This document shows positions 43,128 through 52,628 of a stretch of 64,000 nucleotides of DNA, piece after piece. The notes under the pieces were generated by a model that saw only the letters and a program-made list of their open reading frames with translations, did no database searches and was not told where the DNA came from. The stretch comes from Pseudoalteromonas luteoviolacea DSM 6061 (lineage in GTDB: Bacteria; Pseudomonadota; Gammaproteobacteria; Enterobacterales; Alteromonadaceae), in NCBI RefSeq assembly GCF_001625655.1, contig NZ_AUYB01000136.1, forward strand, positions 62,001 through 126,000, given 5' to 3'. The position numbers and the translations under genes were made by a program. The number at the start of each line of letters is the position of its first letter. Within the stretch, counting starts at the first letter, position 1.

Positions 43128-45230
43128 ATGTCAGTATTTAATTATGAATTAAACAGTCATAAAGTTGCCCTAGTTACTATTGATGTACCGGGCGAAAAGA
43201 TGAACACGCTGCGTGACTCTTTTGCCGATGAGTTGCTAGAAATCCTAGAGCAGGGCAAAAAAGACGACGTAACTGGGATGGTGTTTGTAAGCGGCAAATC
43301 AGACAACTTTATTGCCGGTGCAGACATTAAAATGCTCGACAACGCAAACACACGAGAAGATGCATTACGTTTGTCAGAAATGTGCCAGCAGGCATTCTTT
43401 AAAATGAAGTCCTTACCGTATCCGACCGTTGCGGCTATTCACGGTGCTGCATTAGGTGGTGGACTTGAGTTTGCGCTGGCTTGTGACTACCGCGTTTGTA
43501 CAAATGACGACAAAACCAAGTTAGGTTTACCAGAAGTACAGCTTGGTTTGCTGCCTGGTGGTGGTGGCACTCAAAGGTTACCTAAACTTGTGGGTATTCA
43601 AAAAGCACTAGAATGGATGCTGACAGGCAAGCAAGTTAGAGCTAAGCAGGCAAGTAAAGCAGGCTTGGTTGATGAGTGTGTGCCTTTGAGTATCTTGATG
43701 GATGTCGCTATCAAACTGGCAAGAAAGGGTAAGCCAAAACCTCGTAAGCCGAAACTAGATAAACTCAGCCAGTTATTGGAATCTAACCCGTTTGGCCGAA
43801 ACGTCATTTTCAAAAAAGCGCAAGAAAATGTTGAAAAGAAAACTGGTGGCCATTACCCAGCGCCTTTTGCAATCATTAAAGCCGTTAGAGCATCAGTTGA
43901 GCTTGATGAGCTAAAAGCATACAAAACAGAAGCTGAAGGGTTTGCAGATCTCGTGATGACTGAGGTTTCACGCTCGTTACGAGGAATTTTCTTTGCGACG
44001 ACTGAAATGAAAAAAGAGTGGCAAAGCGATAGTGAAGCGAAAATTGAGCGCGCAGCTGTATTAGGTGGTGGTTTGATGGGCGCCGGCATTACCCATGTTA
44101 GCGCAGCTAAAGCAGGCGTCCGTGTGCGTATTAAAGATGTTGCGCATCAGGGGATCAGTAACGCACTCAATTACAGCTATAAAATTTTATCTAAGAAGCA
44201 AAAACGTCGTATTTTGTCAAAAGCACAGATGCAATCAACTATGAACAGCATCACTGGTACAACTGATTACAGCGGTTTTGAGCATATTGATATAGTTATT
44301 GAAGCCGTATTTGAAGACCTAGAGTTAAAGCAGGGAATGGTCGCAGATATTGAAAAAGCGTGTTCAGAAAATACTATTTTTGCAAGTAACACGTCATCAC
44401 TGCCGATTGCGCAAATAGCCGAGAAAGCAGCGCGCCCAGAAAATGTGATTGGCCTACATTACTTTTCACCTGTTGAGAAAATGCCGCTTGTAGAAATCAT
44501 TCCCCATGAAGGCACATCAGAAGACACGATTTCAAAAACGGTTAACTTCGCGCGCAAACAAGGGAAAACGCCAATTGTCGTTCAAGACAAGGCTGGTTTT
44601 TACGTGAATAGAATTTTGGCTCCGTACGTTAACGAAGCAGCCAGCTTACTGTTAGCTGGAGAGCCGATTGAAAAAATAGACCAAGCGTTGGTAGAGTTTG
44701 GTTTCCCTGTTGGGCCATTGGCTCTGCTTGACGAAGTCGGCATTGACATTGGCTCAAAAATTGCTCCTATCTTAGAAAAGGAGTTGGGCGAACGCTTTAA
44801 AGCGCCAAATGCCTTTGAACGTATGATCAGCAACAAGCGTTTAGGTCGTAAGACGGGTAGAGGCTTTTATACCTATGAAGGTAAAAAAGGTAAAAAAGTT
44901 GACGAGTCAGTTTATGAATTACTGGGCATTACACAAGCCCCTAGACTGAACAAACAAGAAATTGCTAACCGATGCGTAGCCCAAATGTTAAATGAAGCAT
45001 CAAGATGCCTTGATGAAGGTATCATTGCTTCTGCACGGGATGGTGACATTGGCGCAATATTCGGTATTGGCTTTCCACCATTCTTAGGCGGACCGTTTAG
45101 CTATATGGATAAACGTGGCATTAATAAAGTATGTTCTGAATTGTCGACATACGCGACTGAAAATGAAGTCTTTACGCCTTCTGAACCACTCAGAGCAAAA
45201 GCTGAAGCTGGTGAAGCATACTACGGCTAA
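43128..45230 (+). CDS. fadJ: Fatty acid oxidation complex alpha subunit FadJ
   Basis: A protein of 700 residues with an N-terminal enoyl-CoA hydratase domain (FIAGADIKML, GAALGGGLEFALACDYRVC with the oxyanion glycines, EVQLGLLPGGGGTQRLP) and a C-terminal 3-hydroxyacyl-CoA dehydrogenase domain (AVLGGGLMGAGITHVSAAKAG NAD-binding, about residue 310; GLHYFSPVEKMPLVEII with the catalytic His). Length and the fadI partner identify it as FadJ rather than FadB. A strong terminator follows. Confidence 0.96.
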   Translation: MSVFNYELNSHKVALVTIDVPGEKMNTLRDSFADELLEILEQGKKDDVTGMVFVSGKSDNFIAGADIKMLDNANTREDALRLSEMCQQAFFKMKSLPYPTVAAIHGAALGGGLEFALACDYRVCTNDDKTKLGLPEVQLGLLPGGGGTQRLPKLVGIQKALEWMLTGKQVRAKQASKAGLVDECVPLSILMDVAIKLARKGKPKPRKPKLDKLSQLLESNPFGRNVIFKKAQENVEKKTGGHYPAPFAIIKAVRASVELDELKAYKTEAEGFADLVMTEVSRSLRGIFFATTEMKKEWQSDSEAKIERAAVLGGGLMGAGITHVSAAKAGVRVRIKDVAHQGISNALNYSYKILSKKQKRRILSKAQMQSTMNSITGTTDYSGFEHIDIVIEAVFEDLELKQGMVADIEKACSENTIFASNTSSLPIAQIAEKAARPENVIGLHYFSPVEKMPLVEIIPHEGTSEDTISKTVNFARKQGKTPIVVQDKAGFYVNRILAPYVNEAASLLLAGEPIEKIDQALVEFGFPVGPLALLDEVGIDIGSKIAPILEKELGERFKAPNAFERMISNKRLGRKTGRGFYTYEGKKGKKVDESVYELLGITQAPRLNKQEIANRCVAQMLNEASRCLDEGIIASARDGDIGAIFGIGFPPFLGGPFSYMDKRGINKVCSELSTYATENEVFTPSEPLRAKAEAGEAYYG

Positions 45231-45246
45231 GAAAAATTAAATGAAC

Positions 45247-45280
45247 TGTAAAAACACCCCTCATACGGGGTGTTTTTACA
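45247..45280. terminator. Rho-independent terminator after fadJ
   Basis: TGTAAAAACACCCC (45247-45260), loop TCATAC, GGGGTGTTTTTACA (45267-45280). A 14-bp perfect stem with internal A and T runs. Confidence 0.92.
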
Positions 45281-45664
45281 TCTAAAACAAAAATCAGCAC
45301 TGATTATTTTTAAATACTTGCCCGCTATCATCTCCAATCCATAAAAAAGTAACTTTTCGCTCGACTAAAACAAAAGCAAGTTTAACCTTTGACTGGCAGT
45401 AATAAGTTCTATTGGTATCTCAAGATTGGGTATTACTTATACTTTGTTTAGGGTAAAAATCTCCCCGTTCACGTGTTAATTATTTAATATGAAGTTTATT
45501 TGTGTTAACCGCGCGGAGTTAAAAACCCCTTTTAATACATTGTGTTGTAATCACTGCGCTATGAGTGAGTCTATTTTATAATTGAGGATATATCAATTTG
45601 GAGCACTTTACCTTGAGTGATAATTGATCAATTCTATTTTTAGCTTTTGATAAAGGAATAGAGC
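45281..45664 (+). other. Intergenic region upstream of the small secreted protein
   Basis: About 380 AT-rich bases with no supported gene. Close to the downstream start, TTGAGT (45613-45618) and TATTTT (45635-45640) are 16 bases apart, a weak promoter candidate, with the 12-bp palindrome AATTGATCAATT (45622-45633) between them. A palindrome this short is expected by chance in a window of this size, so an operator is only possible. Confidence 0.35.
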
Positions 45665-46072
45665 ATGAAAGTACTAAAGAAATTAATATTAGCAACTGCG
45701 TTGGCTGGGTCTTGTCAGGTATTAGCCAGTGACATAACTTACAGTGCATATGGCACTACCAAGGCACAAGCGCAAAGCTCAATACATAACTACGCCTCTC
45801 GAAATAATTACACCGTTTTAAGTATCAATTGTTACAGCCCTCAAATGGGCCCACCTTGGCAGTGTGATGGCCGCTTAAGAAAGAAAAGCACCACACCGCC
45901 AGCAGGTGAAATAATAAAAGTGAGTGCTTGGGGTTACAGTGAAGCTAACGCGACAGCAAATGCAATAAGTGCTTGGCGTAGTGCTGCCAATTCGACAAAA
46001 ACACCAGGTGTTTACTGCAAATATTGGGCTGTAGGCCCAGGTTGGCAGTGTTTTGCTCAAGGCCGCGCATAA
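45665..46072 (+). CDS. Small secreted protein with two internal repeats, unknown function
   Basis: A protein of 135 residues. The signal peptide is residues 1-21 (LATALAGSCQVLAS). The mature part consists of two related units of about 50 residues. Each starts with ITYSAYG / IKVSAWG, then an Ala-rich helix (TKAQAQSSIHNYAS / SEANATANAISAWRS), then a Cys-Tyr or Tyr-Cys step and a closing GPPWQCDGRLR / GPGWQCFAQGRA. Each unit has two Cys, suitable for one disulfide. I do not recognise the family. The AAAGGA ribosome site is good. It stands alone between fadJ and the RND genes. Confidence 0.82.
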   Translation: MKVLKKLILATALAGSCQVLASDITYSAYGTTKAQAQSSIHNYASRNNYTVLSINCYSPQMGPPWQCDGRLRKKSTTPPAGEIIKVSAWGYSEANATANAISAWRSAANSTKTPGVYCKYWAVGPGWQCFAQGRA

Positions 46073-46401
46073 CGTTTATTTTTAGTCACATCGTATCGCA
46101 CACTTGAAAGAGTTGTGGCTAAACGCACTTGTGATAAAAACCATCAGAGGCTGGCTATTAACACTCAGTCTCTATTTAACTGATTACTAATTGCACACTT
46201 CAACTTGGCTTCTCTTCTTGCTACACATTGGCGCTATCGACAATCTCTATTGATCTTTTCTTAATTGGTACGAGTACAACGTATTACTTACTTTTACGCA
46301 AAAAATGACCGATTGTAAGGCTATGTAAAGTTTATTGAGTCATTGCTTTATTGCGCACTAAACTAAAGTATTATTCGTAGACTCTGTAGGAATAGAGAAT
46401 A
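46073..46401. other. Intergenic region before the RND operon
   Basis: 329 bases without a supported gene. It must contain the promoter of the three-gene RND operon, but I could not place a convincing -35/-10 pair or operator. The outer-membrane component gene starts at ATG 46402, preceded by a weak AGGAAT. Confidence 0.4.
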
Positions 46402-47802
46402 ATGTGGCAAAACATGGTGTTTGTATTTGCAGTCACAGGTGTCTTGGTTGGATGTAGCGCGACTTCTCAAATCGGAGAGGATTATCAAAGCCAATTGAGC
46501 ATGCCGGTAACGTGGCAGCAAACGCATACTGCAGGTAACGTACAGTCCAATTGGCTAGCGCAGCTAGACAATCCTCAAGTACATAAACTTGTATCACTGG
46601 CGTTAAGCAATAACCTATCAATAACAACAAAAGCTCTCGAAATTGAAACTGCTCGCCAACAGCTTATCATTAGTGGTAGTGCTTTATGGCCTACTCTGGA
46701 AGTCTCTTTTGATAGCACAAGGCGCAAATCTGCCAGTACAGAAGAGTATTCTAGTAGTCATGAACTCGGTCTTAAAGTGGGTTATGAACTAGACCTTTGG
46801 GGGAAACTCGCTGACGAAGACCGTCAAGCCAACCTCAATGTAATGGCTAGTCATGCAGAGTTTATGCAAGCGCAGCATAATCTTGTGGCTGATGTGGTTA
46901 TTAGCTGGTTCGCCGTTATAGAGGGACAAAAACAGCTTGAATTACTTCATCAAAGATTAGAGCTGGTTGAACAGAATTTAGATATTATCGAAAACGGCTA
47001 TAAACAAGGCTTAAATAGCGCCCTAGATGTGTACTTGACTCGCAATGAGTTTAGTAATGAAAAAGCGAAAGTAGCACAGCAAAGTGCTTTGGTAAGTGAA
47101 AGAAAGCGTGCGCTAGAGCGGCTGGTGGGTGAATATCCTAGTGCTCAACTTGGTGTGCATGCAGAATTACCATTATTGAGTTCAAATATTAACGTAGGTG
47201 TGCCCTCGGAGCTTGTGAGCCGTAAACCTGCGCTAATGTCTAGTTGGTATAAACTATTAGCACAGGATGCAGCGCTGGCTTTTGCTCACAAAAGCCGCTT
47301 TCCAAGTATCAATCTGACTGCGTCCTACGGCTCTAGTAGTAACGATTTCAAAGATGCATTTTCCATGTCATCAGCAGGGTGGTCCTTACTTTCGGGAGTC
47401 TCAGCACCTATTTTCAATGCCGGAAAACTAGCAGCAAACGAAGAGCTCGCAAAAGTACAGCTAAGAGCTCAAGAGTTGTCTTATCTAGACAGTTTGCAGG
47501 ATGCTTTTACAACGGTAGAAAACGGAATAACCGCAGAGCAAGCGTTACGTAGCCGATATCAAGAGACGCTAGTTTCTGAGAAAAATGCACGACTTGCAGA
47601 GCAGCTTTCCTTTGAGCAGTACCAAAAAGGTCTAGTTAGTTATACCACTGTTTTGGACGCACAAAAGCGATCATTTGAAGCACAAAGCAGCCTTATCTCA
47701 ATCAAGAATGAATTAATTAAAAACCGTGTAGAGCTCCATCTCGCGTTGGGCGGAGACTTTAAATCATCTCAGCCTAAGGAAGACAACAATGAATCCAGTT
47801 AA
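46402..47802 (+). CDS. RND efflux outer-membrane lipoprotein (TolC/NodT type)
   Basis: A protein of 466 residues. The N-terminal lipobox is VLVGCS, with the lipidated Cys at residue 18. Two outer-membrane efflux repeats follow, with NNLSITTKALEIETARQQLIISGSALWPTLE and ALAFAHKSRFPSINLTASYGSSSND. This matches NodT/OprM-like channels that span the periplasm and outer membrane. It overlaps the adaptor gene by 14 bases, so all three RND components are coupled. Confidence 0.93.
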   Translation: MWQNMVFVFAVTGVLVGCSATSQIGEDYQSQLSMPVTWQQTHTAGNVQSNWLAQLDNPQVHKLVSLALSNNLSITTKALEIETARQQLIISGSALWPTLEVSFDSTRRKSASTEEYSSSHELGLKVGYELDLWGKLADEDRQANLNVMASHAEFMQAQHNLVADVVISWFAVIEGQKQLELLHQRLELVEQNLDIIENGYKQGLNSALDVYLTRNEFSNEKAKVAQQSALVSERKRALERLVGEYPSAQLGVHAELPLLSSNINVGVPSELVSRKPALMSSWYKLLAQDAALAFAHKSRFPSINLTASYGSSSNDFKDAFSMSSAGWSLLSGVSAPIFNAGKLAANEELAKVQLRAQELSYLDSLQDAFTTVENGITAEQALRSRYQETLVSEKNARLAEQLSFEQYQKGLVSYTTVLDAQKRSFEAQSSLISIKNELIKNRVELHLALGGDFKSSQPKEDNNESS

Positions 47803-49102
47803 AAAAATAGTTTTACCAGCCGCGGTGCTGGTTGTTTCAATCTTATTGGTCATGTTTATTACGTCAAACCCGCCCAAAGCCAAGCGAGGACAAGGTAAGC
47901 CTCAAGCTCAGATGACGGTAGATTTTCAAACAGTTTCTACAGCTCCTTTCACTATGGAAATTAGCAGTTATGGTGTTGTTCAACCCCGCACTCAAAGTAT
48001 GTTAGTGGCACAGGTTTCAGGCGAAATCAGCGAGATTAACGACAACTTTAGAGATGGCGGCTTTTTTGAAAAAGGTGAGCTTTTGTTGCGCATTGATGAC
48101 AGGGATTATCATGCCGAAGTTCAGGTCGCAAAAGCAACCTTATTAAGTGCTCAGCAAGGTCTGATTGAAGAAGAAGCCCGCGGGAAACAAGCTGAGGTTG
48201 ACTGGCAAAGATTGGGTGACGGCTCAGAGCCGAGTGACTTAGTCTTGCGAAAACCGCAGCTAGCAGCACAGCGCGCAAACGTGCTCTCAGCACAGGCCCA
48301 ACTCGCCAAGGCAGAACTGGCTTTGGAACGCACGCAAATTATAGCGCCATTTGCAGGGCGTATTTTGAGCAAAAAGGTGGACCTTGGACAGGTGATTTCT
48401 ACAAACAGCCAATTGGCACAAATATATGCCATTGATTATGTTGAGGTGAGGTTGCCTATAAACAATCGTGACCTTGCGTTTTTAACTCTGCCAGAACAAT
48501 CCAGAGAAGGTACCAAACATGGTGATTTCGCAAGCGTCTTATTGAGCTCAGATCTTGGCGTTGAACAACAGTGGGTGGGCAAAATTGTCCGTACAGAAGG
48601 GGCCATAAACGAGTTATCACAACAGTTGTATGTTGTTGCTCAAATTGATGACCCTTATTCAATGGAGCAGCAAGACAATTTTGCAATCAAAATCGGCCAG
48701 TATGTCAATGCGCGAATCGCAGGAAGGACGATTAAAAACGCTATTACGATCCCCAATAGTGCTATCTATCAGGGAAGCTATGTGTATGTGTTGGATGACA
48801 ATGATCTGTTGATGCGTCAGGAGATCACTCTAGCGTGGCAAAGCGAAGAAAACGCGATTGTAAAATCGGGACTATCGAATGGTATGAGATTAGTAACAAC
48901 GCCACTAGGTCAAGTTAGCTCAGGAACTCGTGTAGCAGTAATGAATCGTTCACCTGATAACAAAACAAAAGATGCTAAAAGTTGGGAACAACTGAGTGAA
49001 AAACAGCAACGTCGAGTGCAAAAAATTGCTAAAGAACGTGGAGTCACTGTTGATCAGGTAATGGCAGAGCGTCGTGATAGAGCACAGGAGAAAGGCATAT
49101 GA
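47789..49102 (+). CDS. RND efflux periplasmic adaptor subunit (MFP)
   Basis: A protein of 437 residues. An N-terminal anchor helix (about 6-24), then a biotinyl-lipoyl-like split domain (GVVQPRTQSMLVAQVSGEISEI at one end; ALERTQIIAPFAGRILSKKVDLGQ at the other) around an alpha-hairpin, and a beta-barrel with membrane-proximal domain. The tail after about residue 395 (SWEQLSEKQQRRVQKIAKERGVTVDQVMAERRDR) is a basic helical extension not usual in AcrA. The adaptor links the permease and the outer-membrane channel. The next gene starts within its stop (ATGA). Confidence 0.94.
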   Translation: MNPVKKIVLPAAVLVVSILLVMFITSNPPKAKRGQGKPQAQMTVDFQTVSTAPFTMEISSYGVVQPRTQSMLVAQVSGEISEINDNFRDGGFFEKGELLLRIDDRDYHAEVQVAKATLLSAQQGLIEEEARGKQAEVDWQRLGDGSEPSDLVLRKPQLAAQRANVLSAQAQLAKAELALERTQIIAPFAGRILSKKVDLGQVISTNSQLAQIYAIDYVEVRLPINNRDLAFLTLPEQSREGTKHGDFASVLLSSDLGVEQQWVGKIVRTEGAINELSQQLYVVAQIDDPYSMEQQDNFAIKIGQYVNARIAGRTIKNAITIPNSAIYQGSYVYVLDDNDLLMRQEITLAWQSEENAIVKSGLSNGMRLVTTPLGQVSSGTRVAVMNRSPDNKTKDAKSWEQLSEKQQRRVQKIAKERGVTVDQVMAERRDRAQEKGI

Positions 49103-52100
49103 TTGCTTGGTTTACACGCAATTCGGTTGCCGCCAATTTATTGATGATATCAATTTTGTTTGGTGGTTTATTCGCGCTTTCAACCAAAATTCCACTAGAA
49201 GTATTTCCTTCATTTGAAACCGACCGTATTAGTATTAGCATGACCTTAAGAGGCGCAACTCCCGAGGATGTAGAGCAGGGTGTGGCAATTCGTATTGAAG
49301 AAGCAGTGCAAGACCTAGAGGGAATTGAAAAAATATCTAGCCGATCAGCAGAAGGCTCTGCAAATGTGACTATAGAGGTTGAAAATGGCTATGACCCCAG
49401 GGAAATGCTAGCTGATATAAAAAGTCGGGTCGATGCGATTAATACCTTTCCTGCGGATGCAGAGAAGCCCGTTATTTCTTTAGCGCAACGAAAACGGGAT
49501 GTTATTACTGTGACTGTAGCTGGCAGTTATGGGGAAAAAGAAACAAGAGAGTTTGCAGAGCAAGTCAGAGATGATTTGCTGAAGATTTCGGGTGTCACTC
49601 AAGTTGAGTTGGATGGGGTACGTGACTACGAAGTAGCCATAGAGGTAAGTCAAGATAAATTACGCCAATACGATTTGTCGATAAATCAAATTTCGGATCT
49701 GATTGCTAAATCAAGTGCAGATATCTCGGCTGGTAATTTAAAATCATCTGGTGGAGATATATTACTGCGCTCAAAAGGACAGGCGTATCGCAAAGATGAA
49801 TTCGCAAATATAGCAATAAAAACAAATGCTGATGGCTCAGTGATTTATTTATCCGATGTGGCCAACATCATTGATGGATTTGAAGAAACGCCAGTCCGCA
49901 CTCGCTTTAACGGAAAGCAAGCAGCATTTATTGAGGTATATCGAATAGGACAGCAAAGTGCCATTGAGGTCGCTGACAAAGTTAAAGCTTACATTGAAGA
50001 GCGCCAAGATTCCTTGCCATATGGCTACGAGCTAAGTTATTGGGATGATGATTCAGTCATTGTCAAAAAACGTATTGCTACGCTTGCTTCCAATGCATTG
50101 CAAGGGGGAATTTTAGTACTGGCGTTGTTGACTCTCTTTTTGCGACCAGCAATTGCATTTTGGGTTTTTATTGGAATACCGGTGTCTTTTATGGGCGCCT
50201 TTTTAGCGTTGCCTATTTTTGGTATGAGCTTAAACATCATGAGTTTGTTTGGATTTATTTTGGTTCTCGGGATTGTGGTCGATGATGCCATTGTCACCGG
50301 TGAAAACATCTACACTCATTTAAATAGCTCTGAGTCTGGTGAAATGGCCGCGATTAAGGGCACCCAAGAAGTGGCGACGCCAGTAACCTTTGGTATATTA
50401 ACCACCGTTGCGGCCTTCCTACCTCTTGCCTTCATTGACGGGGTGCGTGGCGCCATATTTGCACAAATTCCTGTTGTTGTTATTCCTGTTTTGTTAATGT
50501 CATTAATTGAATCTAAATTTGTTTTACCGGCACATCTTAAAAACTTAAAACTGCGTAAAGATAAAGCAAAAACAAATAAATTTAGTCAATTTCAGCAGAA
50601 CTTTGCAGATGGTTTTGAGCGCGCAATACTGAAGTATTATCAACCAGCGCTAAAGGCTGCTGTCTCTAACAAAGCGGTCACACTCAGCGCATTTGTTGGT
50701 GTGTTCATGATAATCGTTGCGTTAATCATGAGTGGCTGGACAAAGTTTATATTCTTTCCGCGTATTCCAAGTGAAACCGTGCGCGCAAATTTGACCTTAC
50801 CAACAGGAACACCGTTTGAAGTGACGGCAAAGTATATTGACCTAATATCGGATAAAGCACAGCTTTTGAAGGACAAATATACCGATCCTGAAACGGGTGA
50901 AAGTGTCATTACGCACATTTTGGCTACTACAGGAGGGCGAGGTGGCGCTTCAAATTCTGGGCGTGTCCGCTTTGAAATCACACCTCCAGAATCTCGCTCA
51001 GTCAGTATCGACTCTCGTCAACTTGTTAGAGAGTGGCGTACTTTAATAGGTCGTATTCCAGGTGCAGAAAGTTTAACGTTTAGGGCGGAAATTGGTCGTT
51101 CAAGTGACCCCATTGATGTGCAATTGACAGGCACTTCTCTTGAAGTGTTAAGAGAAGCTGCGGACAAAGTAAAAGCGCAACTGGCGACATTTCCAACGGT
51201 TTTTGATATTACAGATAGCTTGAGCGACGGCAAAGAAGAGCTACAAATAGAATTAACCGAGCAAGGCAAGGCTTTGGGGTTGACACGTACAGACGTGTCG
51301 AGACAAATTCGCAGTGCCTTTTTTGGTGCGCAAGTACAGCGTATTCAGCGTGGTAGAGACGATGTAAGAGTCATGGTGCGTTTGCCTTTAAAGGAGCGTA
51401 GCAATTTGGCAACTTTGAATACTCTGCTAATTGACACGCCTAATTCTGCGGCTGTGCCACTGAGTCATGTGGCCACATTAATTCCGGGTCAAAGTCCATC
51501 AAATATCTATCGTATTGACAGGTATCGGACGGTCAATATCACGGCGGATATTGAAAAACAAAATACCAATATGACGGTGTTACAAGAGGAACTAAGAGTA
51601 TTTTTAGATCAACTGGTATTGCAATACCCCGGCGTTACACATTCTTTAGAAGGTGAGGCAAAAGAGCAGCGTGACTCTTTTGGTTCACTAGGCTGGGCCT
51701 TGTTATTTGTCTTTTTTATAATTTACGCGTTATTGGCTATTCCATTTAAATCTTATATTCAGCCATTAATAGTGATGAGTGTGATCCCGTTTGGTTTGAT
51801 AGGTTCAGTGATTGGCCACTGGATAATGTCCATGGAACTGACCATTATGAGTTTACTTGGGATGTTGGCGTTAATTGGCGTTGTGGTGAATGACTCTTTG
51901 GTATTGGTGGATTACATCAACAAACAAAAAGCCAGAGGGAAAGAAGTCATGGATGCCGTTTTGAGTGCGGGAGCGGCAAGGTTTAGACCGGTAATGTTAA
52001 CAAGTATTACAACGTTCTTCGGCCTAATGCCACTTCTGTTCGAGCAAGAAACCCAAGCGCAGTTTTTGATCCCGATGGCGGTGTCTTTAGGGTTTGGTAT

Positions 52101-52203
52101 TGTTTTTGCCACTTTCATCACTTTACTGCTCGTACCTGTAAATTATCTAATAGTGGATAAGGTCCAAAGCCTAGGGAGCATGCTCAAATTAAAGGCCGTA
52201 TAA
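49099..52203 (+). CDS. RND efflux permease (AcrB/HAE1-like superfamily)
   Basis: A protein of 1034 residues with the twelve-helix RND layout and two large periplasmic loops. The TM4 proton-relay aspartates are in GIVVDDAIVTGENIY (about residue 395), with PVTFGILTTVAAFLPLAFI after it; the TM10-11 region has ALIGVVVNDSLVLVDYINK. The periplasmic NH2-terminal porter domains begin LEVFPSFETDRISISMTLRGATPEDVEQGV. The substrate cannot be told from sequence; no regulator adjoins it. It is the last gene of the operon, and a long stem-loop follows. Confidence 0.95.
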   Translation: MIAWFTRNSVAANLLMISILFGGLFALSTKIPLEVFPSFETDRISISMTLRGATPEDVEQGVAIRIEEAVQDLEGIEKISSRSAEGSANVTIEVENGYDPREMLADIKSRVDAINTFPADAEKPVISLAQRKRDVITVTVAGSYGEKETREFAEQVRDDLLKISGVTQVELDGVRDYEVAIEVSQDKLRQYDLSINQISDLIAKSSADISAGNLKSSGGDILLRSKGQAYRKDEFANIAIKTNADGSVIYLSDVANIIDGFEETPVRTRFNGKQAAFIEVYRIGQQSAIEVADKVKAYIEERQDSLPYGYELSYWDDDSVIVKKRIATLASNALQGGILVLALLTLFLRPAIAFWVFIGIPVSFMGAFLALPIFGMSLNIMSLFGFILVLGIVVDDAIVTGENIYTHLNSSESGEMAAIKGTQEVATPVTFGILTTVAAFLPLAFIDGVRGAIFAQIPVVVIPVLLMSLIESKFVLPAHLKNLKLRKDKAKTNKFSQFQQNFADGFERAILKYYQPALKAAVSNKAVTLSAFVGVFMIIVALIMSGWTKFIFFPRIPSETVRANLTLPTGTPFEVTAKYIDLISDKAQLLKDKYTDPETGESVITHILATTGGRGGASNSGRVRFEITPPESRSVSIDSRQLVREWRTLIGRIPGAESLTFRAEIGRSSDPIDVQLTGTSLEVLREAADKVKAQLATFPTVFDITDSLSDGKEELQIELTEQGKALGLTRTDVSRQIRSAFFGAQVQRIQRGRDDVRVMVRLPLKERSNLATLNTLLIDTPNSAAVPLSHVATLIPGQSPSNIYRIDRYRTVNITADIEKQNTNMTVLQEELRVFLDQLVLQYPGVTHSLEGEAKEQRDSFGSLGWALLFVFFIIYALLAIPFKSYIQPLIVMSVIPFGLIGSVIGHWIMSMELTIMSLLGMLALIGVVVNDSLVLVDYINKQKARGKEVMDAVLSAGAARFRPVMLTSITTFFGLMPLLFEQETQAQFLIPMAVSLGFGIVFATFITLLLVPVNYLIVDKVQSLGSMLKLKAV

Positions 52204-52567
52204 ACTTTTCTACTTAACTTGGTGATATTGTACATACCCCCCTAGCAATCAGAGGGATGTACGATATCATCAAGTTGATCAACTTCTCGAGCGCCAACTC
52301 AACACACCGCTTTATCAATGATACTTCCCATTTTTTCGTTATTTCCATAGCTCGCTCGGGACATATTACACCGACCACATATAATTAGAGGGCTACTCTT
52401 TTTCTTGCTATGCGGTATTAAAAACAATTGTGTTGTTATTTTTGACGCTTCTATTAAACGATATGAAAATAAAATAAATATATAAAAATCAATTTCTTAA
52501 ATTTGATTTTTGCGTTTTTTGGTAAGGGGTTGATAAGTAGATCTGTGCCTGAGGTCAGAATTGCTTA
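52204..52567. other. Intergenic region between the RND operon and betI
   Basis: About 365 bases with no supported gene. It contains the large stem-loop at 52216-52276, the palindrome at 52272-52285 and then AT-rich sequence leading into the betI promoter. Confidence 0.5.
52216..52276. repeat. Long stem-loop after the RND permease gene
   Basis: The arm 52216-52239 (AACTTGGTGATATTGTACAT then ACCC) pairs with 52254-52276 over about 22 pairs with two G-T wobbles and one bulge. The loop has about 14 bases. There is no U tract after it. The right arm also contains the start of AAGTTGATCAACTT (52272-52285), a perfect 14-bp palindrome. Confidence 0.75.
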
Positions 52568-52596
52568 TTGTTATAATGGTTAGAGCTCTATATAAT
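52568..52596 (+). promoter_or_regulatory. Predicted betIBA promoter
   Basis: TTGTTA (52568-52573), 17-base spacer, TATAAT (52591-52596). A near-consensus sigma-70 promoter. The predicted start of transcription falls within or next to the palindromic operator. Confidence 0.8.
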
Positions 52597-52601
52597 TTAT
52601 A

Positions 52602-52621
52602 TTAATTGAACGTTCAATTAA
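52602..52621. promoter_or_regulatory. BetI-type operator
   Basis: TTAATTGAACGTTCAATTAA, a perfect 20-bp palindrome between the -10 box and the betI start. Its TTGAACGTTCAA core fits TetR-family BetI sites, so BetI is predicted to repress its own operon until choline is present. Confidence 0.85.
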
Positions 52622-52628
52622 AATAAAT

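Noticed and set aside
45622..45633. AATTGATCAATT as a specific operator
   Set aside because: A 12-bp palindrome is expected several times by chance in a window of this size; no further copy or cognate regulator supports it.
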